From contig CM060985.1 of the NCBI GenBank assembly GCA_030765065.1, positions 496,001 through 560,000 of the forward strand: DNA of 64,000 nt, in the 5' to 3' direction. A model generated the notes under the pieces. The model did no database searches. It had not been told where the DNA came from and saw only the letters and a list, made by a program, of their open reading frames with translations. Below, one piece after another: positions 14,351 to 26,740 of this stretch; the stretch's first letter is position 1; each line of letters opens with the position of its first letter. Origin of the DNA: Deroplatys truncata. Lineage: Eukaryota; Arthropoda; Insecta; Mantodea; Mantidae. A program made the translations under genes and the position numbers.

Positions 14351-15913
14351 CGTGTGCATACACGCAGGTTTGCTAGCATGTCAGCAATAACTCTGCTAAA
14401 GTCACCACAAATGCTTTAATGTCCTTAAACTGCTGTGCATACAAGCAGGTTTCCTAGCATGTCAGGAATCACTCTGCTTAACTGTCCATAAGAGCTTCAA
14501 GGTCACTAAAGTGCTATGCAAACAAGCAGAATACCTAGCATGTCAGCAATCACTCTGCTAAAGTCTAATCAAGTGCTTCTATGTCACTAAACAGCTGTGC
14601 ATACAAGCAGGGTTCCTAGCATGTCAGCAATAACTCTGCTAAAGTCACCACAACTGTTCAATATCACTAAACTGCTGTGCATACAAGCAGGGTTCCTAGC
14701 ATGTCAGCAATAACTCTGCTAAAGTCACCGCAACTGTTTCAATGTCACTAAACTGCTGTGTATACAAGCAAGTTTCCTAGCATGTCAGCAATGACACTGC
14801 TAAAGTCACCACAAATGCTCAATGTTACTAAATCTGTGCACACAAGCAGGTTTCCTAGCATGTCAGCAATGAGTCTGCTAAAGTCTGCACAAACGCTTCG
14901 ATGTCATTAAAGTGCTATGCATACAAGCAGGTTTCCTAGCATGTCAGCAATGACTCTGCTAAAGTCTCCACAAGTGCTTCAATGTCACTAAAGTGCTGTG
15001 CATACAAGCAGGTTACCTAGCATGTCAGCAATAACTCTGATTAAGGTTCCACAAATGCTTCAATGTCACTAAACTGCTGTGCATACAAGCAGAATTCCTA
15101 CATGTCAGTAATCACTCTGCTAAAGCCTCCACAAATGCTTCAATGTCAATAAAGTGCTGTGCATACAACCAAGTTTCCTAGCATGTCAGCTATAACTGCT
15201 AAGGTGTCCACAAATGCTTCAATGTCACTAAAATGCTGTGCATATGAGCAAGTTTCCTAGCATGTCAGCAATAACTGCTCAAGTCTCAACAAATGCTTCA
15301 AGTTCACTAAAGTGCTGCACATAAGGCAGGTTTCCTAGCAAGTCAGGAATGACTCTGCTAAAGTCTCCACAAATGCTTAAATGTCACTAACGTGCTGTGC
15401 ATACAAGCAAGTTTCCTAGCATGGCAGCAATGGCTCTGCTAAAGGCTCCACAAGTACTCCAATGTCACTAAAGTGTTGTGCATACAAGCAAGTTTCCTAG
15501 CATGTCAGCAATAACTTTGCTAAAGTCTCCACAAGTGCTTCAATGTCACTAAAGTGCTGTGCATACAAGCAAGGTTCCTAGCATGTCAGTAATCACTCTA
15601 CTAAAGTCTACACAAATGCTTCAATGTCTCTAAAGTGCTGTGCATACAAGCACGTTTCCTAGCATGTCAGCAAGAACTGCTCAAGTCTCAACAAATGCTT
15701 CACTGTCACTAAAGTGCTGTGTATACAAGCAAGTTTCCTAGCATGTCAGCTATGACTCTGCTAAAGGCTCCACAAGTACTCCAATGTCACCAAAGTGTTG
15801 TACATATAGCAAATTTCCTAGCATGTCAGCAATAACTTTGCTAAAGTCCCCACAATACTTCAGTGTCACTAAAGTGCTGTGCATACAAGCAGGATTCCTA
15901 GCATGTCAGCAAT
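14351..15913 (+). repeat. Satellite A duplicated segment (1.56 kb), second copy
   Basis: Counterpart of 10404-11965, with the same ordered set of variant monomers. Its right part overlaps the start of the 3.87-kb tandem block at 15236, so the duplications are nested or occurred in successive rounds. Confidence 0.72.
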
Positions 15914-18900
15914 AACTCTGCTAAAGTCTCCACAAGTGCTTTAATGTCACTAAAGTGCTGTGCATACAAGCAGGTTTCCTAGCATGTCAGCAATAACTGC
16001 TAAAGTCTCCACAAATGCTTCAATGTCACTAAAGTGCTACGCAAACAAGCAGGTTTCCTAGCATGTCAGAAATGACTCTGCTAAACTCTCCACAAATGCT
16101 TCAATTTCACTAAACTGCTGTGCATACATGCAGGTATCGTAGCAAGACAGAAATAACTCTGCTAAACTCCCCACAAGTGCTTCAAGGTCACTAAAGTGAT
16201 ATGCATACAAGCAAGGATCCTAGCATGTCAGCAATAACTCAGCTAAAGTCTCCACAGATGCTTCAATGTCACTAAAGTGCTATGCATACAAGCAGGTTTC
16301 CTAACATGTCATCAATAACTCCGCTAAAGTCTCCACAAGTGCTTCAATGTCACCAAAGTGCTATGCATACAAGCAAGTTTCCTAACATGTCATCAATAAC
16401 TCCGCTAAACTCCCCACAAGTGCTTCAAGGTCACTAAAGTGATATGCATACAAGCAAGGATCCTAGCATGTCAGCAATAACTCTGCTAAACTCCCCACAA
16501 GTGCTTCAAGGTCACTAAAGTGATATGCATACAAGCAAGGATCCTAGCATGTCAGCAATAACTCTGCTAAACTCCCCACAAGTGCTTCAAGGTCACTAAA
16601 GTGATATGCATGCAAGCAAGGATCCTAGCATGTCAGCAATAACTCTGCTAAAATCTCCACAGATGCTTCAATGTCACTAAAGTGCTATGGATACAAGCAG
16701 GTTTCCTAACATGTCATCAATAACTCCGCTAAAGTCACCACAAGTGCTTCAATGTCACCAAAGTGCTATGCATACAAGCAGGTTACCTAGCATGTTAGCA
16801 ATGACTCTGCTAAAGGGTCCACAAATGCTTCAATGTCAGTAAAGTACTGTGCATACAAGCAGAATTCCTAGCATGTCAGCAATCACTCTGCTAAAGTCAA
16901 CAAAACTGCTTCAATGTCACCAAACTCATGTGCATACACGCAAGTTTGCTAGCACGTCAGCAATAACTCTGCTAAAGTCACCACAAATATTTTAATGTCA
17001 CTAAACTGCTGTGCATACAAGCAGGTTTCCTAGCATGTCAGCAATAACACTGCTAAACTCTCCACAAGTACTTCAATGTCACTAAAGTGCTATGCATACA
17101 AGCAGGTATCCTAGCATGTCAGCAATAACACTGCTAAACTGTCCACAAGTGCTTCAAGGTCACTAAAGTGCTATGCATACAAGCAGAATACCTAGCAATT
17201 CAGGAATCACTCTGCTTAACTGTCCACAAGAGCTTCAAGGTCACAAAAGTGCTATGCAAACAAGCAGAGTACCTAGCATGTCAGCAATCACTCTGCTAAA
17301 GTCTAATCAAGTGCTTCAATGTCACTAAACTGCTGTGCATACAACCAAGTTTCCTAGCATGTCAGCTATAACTGCTAAGGTCTCCACAAATGCTTCAATG
17401 TCACTAAAGTGCTGTGCATACAAGCACGTTTCATAGCATGTCAGCAATAACTGCTCAAGTCTCAACAAATGCTTCACTGTCACTAAAGTGCTGTGCATAC
17501 AAGCAAGTTTCCTAGCATGTCAGCTATGACTCTGCTAAAGGCTCCAAAAGTGCTTCAATGTCACTAAAGTGATAGGCATACAAGCAGGTGTCCTAGCATG
17601 TCAGCAATGACTCTGCTGAAGTCTCCACAAGTGCTTCAATGTCACTAAAGTGCTGTGCATACAAGCAGGGTTCCTAGCATGTCAGTAATCACTCTACTAA
17701 AGTCTACACAAGTGCTTCAATGTCACCAAACTCGTGTGCATACACGCCGAATTCCTTGCATGTCAGCAATAACTCTGCTAACGTCTCCACAAGTGCTTCA
17801 CTGTCAATAAACTGCTGTGCATACAAGCAAGGTTCCTAGCATGTCAGCAATAACTCTGCTAAAGTCTCCACCAGTGCTTCAATGTCATTAAACTGCTGTG
17901 CATACAAGTACGTTTCCTAGCATGTTAGGAGTATCTCTGCTTAAGTCTCCACAAGTGCTTCAATGTCACTAAAGTGCTATGCATACAAGCAGGTTTCCTA
18001 GCATGTCAGAAATGACTCTGCTAAAGTCTCCACAAGTGCTTCTATGTCACTAAAGTGCTGTGCATACAAGCAGGTTAACTAGCATGTCAGCAATAACTCT
18101 GTTAATGTCTCCACAAATGCTTCAATGTCACCAAACTCGTGTGCATACAAGCACATTTCCTAGCATATCAGCAATAACACTGCTTAAGTCTCCACAAGTG
18201 CTTCAATGTCACTAAACTACTGTGCATACAAGCAGGTATCTTAGCATGTCAGCAATAACTCTGCTAAAGTCACCACAAATGCTTCAATGTTACTAAACTG
18301 CTGTGCATACAAGCTGGTTTCCTAGCATGTCAGCAATGACTGCTAAAGTCTCCGCAAATGCTTCGATGTCACTAAAGTGCTATGCATACAAGCAGGTTTC
18401 CAAAGATGTCAGCAATAACTCCGCTAAAGTCTCCACAAGTGTTTCAATGTCACTAAAGTGCTATGCATACAAGCAGGTTTCCAAAGATGTCAGCAATAAC
18501 TCCGCTAAAGTCTCCACAAGTGCTTCAATGTCACTAAACTGCTGTGCATACACGCAGGTTTCCAAAGATGTCAGCAATCACTCTGCTAAAGTCAACACAA
18601 CTGCTTCAATGTCACCAAACTCGTGTGCATACACGCAGGTTTGCTAGCATGTCAGCAATAACTCTGCTAAAGTCACCACAAATGCTTCAATGTCACTAAA
18701 CTGCTGTGCATACAAGCAGGTTTCCTAGCATGTCGGCAATAACAGTGCTAAAATCTCCACAAGTGCTTGAATGTCACTAAAGTGCTATGCATACAAGCAG
18801 GTATCCTAGCATGTCAGCAATAACACTGCAAAACTGTCCACAAGTGCTTCAAGGTCACTAAAGTGCTATGCATACTAGCAGAATACCTAGCATGTCAGGA

Positions 18901-19107
18901 ATCACTCTGCTATACTCACCACAAGAGCTTCAAGGTCACTAAAGTGCTATGCAGACAAGCAGAATACCTAGCATGTCAGCAATCACTCTGCTAAAGTCTA
19001 CTCAAGTGCTTCAATGTCACTAAACTGCTGTGTATACAAGCAAGTTTCCTAGCATGTCAGAAATGACACTGCTTAAGTCTACACAACTGCTTTAATGTCA
19101 CTAAACT
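15236..19107 (+). repeat. Satellite A higher-order unit, copy 1 (~3.87 kb)
   Basis: This block is followed directly by a near-identical second copy at 19108-22899. Both begin at the unusual variant GTGCATATGAGCAAG and pass through the same series of marker monomers: CACATAAGGCAGG, CATATAGCAAATTTCC, CATGCAAGCAAGGATCC and the CCAAAGATGTC cluster. The offset is 3872 at the left side and 3792 at the right. The difference is one 80-bp unit near 16345-16425, present here and missing from copy 2. The very low divergence between copies, against high divergence between neighbouring monomers, indicates a recent block duplication. Confidence 0.85.
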
Positions 19108-22100
19108 GCTGTGCATATGAGCAAGTTTCCTAGCATGTCAGCAATAACTGCTCAAGTCTCAACAAATGCTTCAAGTTCACTAAAGTGCTGCACATAAGGC
19201 AGGTTTCCTAGCAAGTCAGGAATGACTCTGCTAAAGTCTCCACAAATGCTTAAATGTCACTAACGTGCTGTGCATACAAGCAAGTTTCCTAGCATGGCAG
19301 CAATGGCTCTGCTAAAGGCTCCACAAGTACTCCAATGTCACTAAAGTGTTGTGCATACAAGCAAGTTTCCTAGCATGTCAGCAATAACTTTGCTAAAGTC
19401 TCCACAAGTGCTTCAATGTCACTAAAGTGCTGTGCATACAAGCAAGGTTCCTAGCATGTCAGTAATCACTCTACTAAAGTCTACACAAATGCTTCAATGT
19501 CACTAAAGTGCTGTGCATACAAGCACGTTTCCTAGCATGTCAGCAAGAACTGCTCAAGTCTCAACAAATGCTTCACTGTCACTAAAGTGCTGTGCATACA
19601 AGCAAGTTTCCTAGCATGTCAGCTATGACTCTGCTAAAGGCTCCACAAGTACTCCAATGTCACCAAAGTGTTGTACATATAGCAAATTTCCTAGCATGTC
19701 AGCAATAACTTTGCTAAAGTCCCCACAATACTTCAGTGTCACTAAAGTGCTGTGCATACAAGCAGGATTCCTAGCATGTCAGCAATAACTCTGCTAAAGT
19801 CTCCACAAGTGCTTTAATGTCACTAAAGTGCTGTGCATACAAGCAGGTTTCCTAGCATGTCAGCAATAACTGCTAAAGTCTCCACAAATGCTTCAATGTC
19901 ACTAAAGTGCTACGCAAACAAGCAGGTTTCCTAGCATGTCAGAAATGACTCTGCTAAACTCTCCACAAATGCTTCAATTTCACTAAACTGCTGTGCATAC
20001 ATGCAGGTATCGTAGCAAGACAGAAATAACTCTGCTAAACTCCCCACAAGTGCTTCAAGGTCACTAAAGTGATATGCATACAAGCAAGGATCCTAGCATG
20101 TCAGCAATAACTCAGCTAAAGTCTCCACAGATGCTTCAATGTCACTAAAGTGCTATGCATACAAGCAGGTTTCCTAACATGTCATCAATAACTCCGCTAA
20201 ACTCCCCACAAGTGCTTCAAGGTCACTAAAGTGATATGCATACAAGCAAGGATCCTAGCATGTCAGCAATAACTCTGCTAAACTCCCCACAAGTGCTTCA
20301 AGGTCACTAAAGTGATATGCATACAAGCAAGGATCCTAGCATGTCAGCAATAACTCTGCTAAACTCCCCACAAGTGCTTCAAGGTCACTAAAGTGATATG
20401 CATGCAAGCAAGGATCCTAGCATGTCAGCAATAACTCTGCTAAAATCTCCACAGATGCTTCAATGTCACTAAAGTGCTATGGATACAAGCAGGTTTCCTA
20501 ACATGTCATCAATAACTCCGCTAAAGTCACCACAAGTGCTTCAATGTCACCAAAGTGCTATGCATACAAGCAGGTTACCTAGCATGTTAGCAATGACTCT
20601 GCTAAAGGGTCCACAAATGCTTCAATGTCAGTAAACTACTGTGCATACAAGCAGAATTCCTAGCATGTCAGCAATCACTCTGCTAAAGTCAACAAAACTG
20701 CTTCAATGTCACCAAACTCATGTGCATACACGCAAGTTTGCTAGCACGTCAGCAATAACTCTGCTAAAGTCACCACAAATATTTTAATGTCACTAAACTG
20801 CTGTGCATACAAGCAGGTTTCCTAGCATGTCAGCAATAACACTGCTAAACTCTCCACAAGTACTTCAATGTCACTAAAGTGCTATGCATACAAGCAGGTA
20901 TCCTAGCATGTCAGCAATAACATTGCTAAACTGTCCACAAGTGCTTCAAGGTCACTAAAGTGCTATGCATACAAGCAGAATACCTAGCAATTCAGGAATC
21001 ACTCTGCTTAACTGTCCACAAGAGCTTCAAGGTCACAAAAGTGCTATGCAAACAAGCAGAGTACCTAGCATGTCAGCAATCACTCTGCTAAAGTCTAATC
21101 AAGTGCTTCAATGTCACTAAACTGCTGTGCATACAACCAAGTTTCCTAGCATGTCAGCTATAACTGCTAAGGTCTCCACAAATGCTTCAATGTCACTAAA
21201 GTGCTGTGCATACAAGCACGTTTCATAGCATGTCAGCAATAACTGCTCAAGTCTCAACAAATGCTTCACTGTCACTAAAGTGCTGTGCATACAAGCAAGT
21301 TTCCTAGCATGTCAGCTATGACTCTGCTAAAGGCTCCAAAAGTGCTTCAATGTCACTAAAGTGATAGGCATACAAGCAGGTGTCCTAGCATGTCAGCAAT
21401 GACTCTGCTGAAGTCTCCACAAGTGCTTCAATGTCACTAAAGTGCTGTGCATACAAGCAGGGTTCCTAGCATGTCAGTAATCACTCTACTAAAGTCTACA
21501 CAAGTGCTTCAATGTCACCAAACTCGTGTGCATACACGCCGAATTCCTTGCATGTCAGCAATAACTCTGCTAACGTCTCCACAAGTGCTTCACTGTCAAT
21601 AAACTGCTGTGCATACAAGCAAGGTTCCTAGCATGTCAGCAATAACTCTGCTAAAGTCTCCACCAGTGCTTCAATGTCATTAAACTGCTGTGCATACAAG
21701 TACGTTTCCTAGCATGTTAGGAGTATCTCTGCTTAAGTCTCCACAAGTGCTTCAATGTCACTAAAGTGCTATGCATACAAGCAGGTTTCCTAGCATGTCA
21801 GAAATGACTCTGCTAAAGTCTCCACAAGTGCTTCTATGTCACTAAAGTGCTGTGCATACAAGCAGGTTAACTAGCATGTCAGCAATAACTCTGTTAATGT
21901 CTCCACAAATGCTTCAATGTCACCAAACTCGTGTGCATACAAGCACATTTCCTAGCATATCAGCAATAACACTGCTTAAGTCTCCACAAGTGCTTCAATG
22001 TCACTAAACTACTGTGCATACAAGCAGGTATCTTAGCATGTCAGCAATAACTCTGCTAAAGTCACCACAAATGCTTCAATGTTACTAAACTGCTGTGCAT

Positions 22101-22899
22101 ACAAGCTGGTTTCCTAGCATGTCAGCAATGACTGCTAAAGTCTCCGCAAATGCTTCGATGTCACTAAAGTGCTATGCATACAAGCAGGTTTCCAAAGATG
22201 TCAGCAATAACTCCGCTAAAGTCTCCACAAGTGTTTCAATGTCACTAAAGTGCTATGCATACAAGCAGGTTTCCAAAGATGTCAGCAATAACTCCGCTAA
22301 AGTCTCCACAAGTGCTTCAATGTCACTAAACTGCTGTGCATACACGCAGGTTTCCAAAGATGTCAGCAATCACTCTGCTAAAGTCAACACAACTGCTTCA
22401 ATGTCACCAAACTCGTGTGCATACACGCAGGTTTGCTAGCATGTCAGCAATAACTCTGCTAAAGTCACCACAAATGCTTCAATGTCACTAAACTGCTGTG
22501 CATACAAGCAGGTTTCCTAGCATGTCGGCAATAACAGTGCTAAAATCTCCACAAGTGCTTGAATGTCACTAAAGTGCTATGCATACAAGCAGGTATCCTA
22601 GCATGTCAGCAATAACACTGCAAAACTGTCCACAAGTGCTTCAAGGTCACTAAAGTGCTATGCATACTAGCAGAATACCTAGCATGTCAGGAATCACTCT
22701 GCTATACTCACCACAAGAGCTTCAAGGTCACTAAAGTGCTATGCAGACAAGCAGAATACCTAGCATGTCAGCAATCACTCTGCTAAAGTCTACTCAAGTG
22801 CTTCAATGTCACTAAACTGCTGTGTATACAAGCAAGTTTCCTAGCATGTCAGAAATGACACTGCTTAAGTCTACACAACTGCTTTAATGTCACTAAACT
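19108..22899 (+). repeat. Satellite A higher-order unit, copy 2 (~3.79 kb)
   Basis: Second tandem copy of the block at 15236-19107, with one monomer deleted (the junction is near 20195, where TCCGCTAAACTCCCC directly follows CATGTCATCAATAAC). The 114-codon ORF in this block at 22095-22439 has the same translation as that at 18303-18647 in copy 1. The right limit is where the first copy changes to GTGCATATGAGC and this one to TTGCATACAAGC. Confidence 0.85.
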
Positions 22900-24586
22900 G
22901 CTTTGCATACAAGCAGGATTCCTAACATGTCAGCAATAACTCTGCTAAAGTCTCCACAAGTGCTTGAATGTCACTAAACTGCTGTGCATACAAGCAGGTT
23001 TCCGATCATGTCAGCAATATTTCTGTTAATGTCTCCACAAATGCTTCAATGTCACTCAACTGCTGTGCATACAAGCAGGTTTCCTAGCATGACAGCAATG
23101 ACTCTGCTATACTCTCTACAAATGCTTCAATGTCACCAAACTCGGGTGCATAGAGGCACGATTCCTAGCATATCAGCTATAACACTGCTAAAGACTTTAC
23201 AAGTGTTCCAATGTCACTAAAGTACTGTGCATACAAGCAGGTTTGATAGCATGTCAGGAATAACTCTGCTAAAGTCATTACAAATGCTTCAATGTTACTA
23301 AACTGCTGTGCATACAAGCAGGTTTCCTAGCGTGTCAGCAATGACTCTGCTAAAGTCTCCACAAATGCTTCGATGTCACTAAAGTGCTATGCATACAAGC
23401 AGGTTTCCTAACATATCAGCAATAACTCCGCTAAAGTCTCCACAAGTGCTTCAATGTCATTAAAGTACTGTGCATACAAGCAGGTTACCTAGCATGTCAG
23501 CAATGACTCTGCTAAAGGGTCCACAAATGCTTCATAGTCACTTAAGTGCTGTGCATACAAGCAAGTTTCCTAGCATGTCAGCATTAACACTGCTAAACTT
23601 TCCAAAAGAGCTTCAAGGTCACTAAAGTGCTATGCAGACAAGCAGAATACTTAGCATGTCAGGAATCACTCTGCTTAACTCTCCAAAAGAGCTTCAATGT
23701 TACTAAACTGCTGTGCATACAAGCAGGTTTCCTAGCGTGTCAGCAATGACTCTGCTAAAGTCTCCACAAATGCTTCGATGTCACTAAGGTGCTATACATA
23801 CAAGCAGGTTTCCTAACATATCAGTAATAACTCCGCTAAAGTCTCCACAAGTGCTTCAATGTCATTAAAGTGCTGTGCACACAAGAACGTTTCCTAGAAT
23901 GTCAGCAATAACTCTCCTGAAGTCTCCACAGATGCTTCAATGTCACTAAAGTGCTGTGCATACAAGCAAGTTTCCTAGCATGTCAGCAATGACTCTGCTA
24001 AAGTCTCCACAAGTGCTTCAATGTCACTAAAGTGCTGTGCATACAAGCAGGTTTCTTAGCATGTCAGCAATAACTCTGCTAAAGTCTCCAAAAGTGCCTC
24101 AATGTCACTAAAGTGATAGGCATACAAGTAGGTGTCCTAGCATGTCAGCAAAGACTGTGCTGAAGTCTCCACAAGTGCTTCAATGTCACTAAAGTGCTGT
24201 GCATACAAGCAGGTTTCCGAGCATGTCAGCAATAACTCTGTTAATGTCTCCACAAATGCTTCAATGTCACTAAAGTGCTGTGCATACAAGCAGGGATCCT
24301 AGAATGTCAGTAATCACTCTACTAAAGTCTACACAAGTGCTTCAAATTCACCAAACTCGTGGGCATACACGTCGAATTCTTTGCATGTCAGCAATAACTC
24401 TGCTAAAGTCTCCACAAGTGCTTCACTGTCAATAAACTGCTGTGCATACAAGCAAGTTTCCTAGCATGTCAGCAGTAACTCTGCTAAGGTCTCCACCAGT
24501 GCTTCAATTTCATTCAACTGCTGTGCATACAAGCAAGTTTCCTAGCAAATTTGACCGTAAATTTCCTTACGCTACTTAGCAAGAAA

Positions 24587-26713
24587 ATGAGCGCCAAAAC
24601 AATGAAACTGAAAAAGAAACTAAACAACCTTATATTCAAACAAAAAAACTCCCTGGAATACCGGGAAAAATCTCCTAGACATAACCAAAAACGGAAAGCA
24701 ACATATAAACATAACCTAAACAATGAACCTACCACAGGCCAATATGTAGTTAACCTCTCAAGAGAACCATTCACCAGCACTGAGCTATCTGTCTTGAACA
24801 ATGGCCTAAAAACCTGTTTCAACTTCACAAAAAATACAGAAAACTTTGTTGCTGATATTGAAATAGCCTCCAACCACCTTACAGATAAGGATAAAAGTTT
24901 AATACAATCACAGTGTGAACCAATATTGGACCAGATACAAGCCCAAAAGCACCACTACGTACCACATCAAAAGATTATCAAATCTCTAAAGTCAAAACCT
25001 GTAGTATACACCAAAGCAGACAAAGGAAACACATTAGTGATATTAGACCAAGAAGATTATGAATCTAGAGTTATGCAATTACTACATAATCCAGAGTACA
25101 TAGAAATCAGCAAAACTCCATTAAAAGAATGCACCAAGTCACTCCAGAATACATTGATAGAAACCAAAACATTAACAAAAGCCGAAAAATCCAGAATTAA
25201 ACCAGATTTTCCCATCATACCTAGGTTATATGCACTACCAAAAATACACAAACTCGGCAACAAAATGAGGCCCATAGTGAATAACATAAACTCTCCCACA
25301 TATAAACTAGCAAAATGGCTTTCAAATACCTTCAACTCCATGCCTATGTTCAAAAGTCTTAGCATAAAAAATTCTTTAGAATTAACCAGTCACCTTTCAA
25401 ATATAAATATATCACCCACAGACATGATGGTATCATTTGATGTCACTGCACTCTTCGCAAGCATACCAAAAGAAGAATTATTACCACTCCTAGAAAATTG
25501 GATATTAAACAATGGCACACCTAGAGCACAAACAGAAGATTACCTGAAACTAACAAAATTATGTCTGGACCAGAATTTCTTTTCATTCCATCACAAAATA
25601 TTTAAACAAACCTCAGGCCTAACTATGGGAAACCCCCTTTCACCATTTTTAGCAGAACTATATATGAGCCATTTTGAATCCCATATTACTAAATCTTTCC
25701 CACATCTATTCAAAACCTGGTATAGGTATGTAGATGATATTTTTGCTATTGTTCCAAAAAAACTTTCAGAAGATGCTTTGAAATTATTAAATTTACAAAA
25801 AAGATCTATAAAATTCACAATGGAAAAAGAAGAAAATGGCCAATTACCTTACCTAAACATCAGGATCATCAGAAATAATGCACACAACAAACTAACGTTT
25901 GGCATTTACAGAAAACCAACGCACACAGAAAACTATATTAAAAATAATAGCTACAATCCTACAAGCCACAAACATGCAATTTTAAATAGTATTACAAACA
26001 GGTTAGTACATATACCAATGGAGAAAGAGGAATACCAGAAAGAATACCAACACATTATCAACATAGCCACTATGAATGGATACCAGAAAAAAACAATAGA
26101 TAAGAAGATAAAAAGGTTTGAAAGACAGAAATACATCCAACAAATGACTACGTTACTCAGACAACAAAAACCACAAGCATATAGAAAATTCACTTATCAC
26201 CCTTGGACACATCATAAATTTCAAAGGATTTTCAAAAAATACAATATCACCCTGTCTCCACAGAATAACCACAACATACAGAAACTACTATGCAACAGAA
26301 CAAAAGATCCTATCCCCAACGATAAATCAGCTGGTATATATCAAATTGATTGTAATGAATGTAACCTGGTATATATAGGAAGAACAAAAAGAAATCTTGA
26401 AATAAGACTTAAAGAGCATATGAGATGCATTTACCAAAAGCAGCAAGATAAATCAGCAGTAGCACATCATTTCTGGTCTTCAAACCATGATATCACTCCA
26501 AACATAAGACTCTTAAAACCGATCAACAGCAGCAATGAATTGGACATCTGGGAAAAAATACATATTGTCAAACACAGGAATCGCCTAATGAATTTTGAAC
26601 TGCCGCCACCAAACAGCCTTTGGAGGTTCATCAGCCCAGCACCAGAGAACACCACAAACCACACACATCCCCCAGACGATGACCGGCAAAAATCAGTTGA
26701 GAGAAAATGCTGA
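24587..26713 (+). CDS. Penelope-like reverse transcriptase with GIY-YIG endonuclease
   Basis: Uninterrupted 708-codon ORF from the first ATG at 24587 to TGA at 26711-26713. The frame is open from TTG at 24551, but a eukaryotic start there is unlikely. Residue positions below count from that TTG. The N-terminal part has the NLS...L...GL segment (68-92) of the PLE RT extension. RT landmarks follow in order: RLYALPKIHK (225-234), motif A SFDVTALFASIP (295-306, catalytic Asp 297), motif B TSGLTMGNPLSP (354-365), and motif C YRYVDDIF (391-398) with the YVDD Asp pair at 395-396. Thumb-like GIYRKPTHTENY is at 451-462. The C-terminus carries GIY (595-597), a CNEC Cys pair (601-604), YIG (608-610) and a candidate catalytic Glu in IWEKI (668). 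In this family, RT and endonuclease act together in target-primed insertion. All signature residues are present, so activity is plausible but inferred. Confidence 0.93.
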   Translation: MSAKTMKLKKKLNNLIFKQKNSLEYREKSPRHNQKRKATYKHNLNNEPTTGQYVVNLSREPFTSTELSVLNNGLKTCFNFTKNTENFVADIEIASNHLTDKDKSLIQSQCEPILDQIQAQKHHYVPHQKIIKSLKSKPVVYTKADKGNTLVILDQEDYESRVMQLLHNPEYIEISKTPLKECTKSLQNTLIETKTLTKAEKSRIKPDFPIIPRLYALPKIHKLGNKMRPIVNNINSPTYKLAKWLSNTFNSMPMFKSLSIKNSLELTSHLSNINISPTDMMVSFDVTALFASIPKEELLPLLENWILNNGTPRAQTEDYLKLTKLCLDQNFFSFHHKIFKQTSGLTMGNPLSPFLAELYMSHFESHITKSFPHLFKTWYRYVDDIFAIVPKKLSEDALKLLNLQKRSIKFTMEKEENGQLPYLNIRIIRNNAHNKLTFGIYRKPTHTENYIKNNSYNPTSHKHAILNSITNRLVHIPMEKEEYQKEYQHIINIATMNGYQKKTIDKKIKRFERQKYIQQMTTLLRQQKPQAYRKFTYHPWTHHKFQRIFKKYNITLSPQNNHNIQKLLCNRTKDPIPNDKSAGIYQIDCNECNLVYIGRTKRNLEIRLKEHMRCIYQKQQDKSAVAHHFWSSNHDITPNIRLLKPINSSNELDIWEKIHIVKHRNRLMNFELPPPNSLWRFISPAPENTTNHTHPPDDDRQKSVERKC

Positions 26714-26740
26714 CGATGGGAACAAGCCGTCTCCCGAAAC
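26710..26740 (+). ncRNA. Hammerhead-ribozyme-like core overlapping the PLE stop codon
   Basis: CTGACGA (26710-26716) fits the CUGANGA box of hammerhead ribozymes. It is followed by a possible stem II, GGGA (26718-26721) pairing with TCCC (26732-26735), and then GAAA (26736-26739), the second invariant box. The ORF's TGA stop (26711-26713) lies inside the first box. Established knowledge: PLEs carry hammerhead motifs in their terminal repeats. A single T at 26717 between the box and stem II is non-canonical, and I could not identify stems I and III or the cleavage site with certainty. An identical core recurs at 55409-55439. Confidence 0.6.

Larger units (their letters stand above)
1..24546. 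repeat. Satellite A: ~81-bp tandem repeat array (~300 units)
   Basis: Seen in the sequence: head-to-tail repetition of a unit that reads, in order, AATGTCACTAAAGTGCT, GTGCATACAAGCAGG, TTTCCTAGCATGTCAGCAA, TAACTCTGCTAAAGTC, TCCACAAGTGCTTC. The commonest spacing is 81 bp (for example the GTGCTATGC boxes at 3541 and 3622). Shorter units lack the TC of ACTCTGCT, giving ACTGCT. Monomers differ from each other by many substitutions, but the same diverged monomers recur in the same order kilobases apart, which shows higher-order structure. The array runs off the left edge of the window and stops abruptly at 24546, where the Penelope-like element begins. No gene is supported inside it. Short ORFs exist because 81 is a multiple of three. 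Confidence 0.97.

Noticed and set aside
1-24546. Telomeric or rDNA-related repeats
   Set aside because: No TTAGG-type runs or rRNA-like sequence were seen in any of the three arrays.
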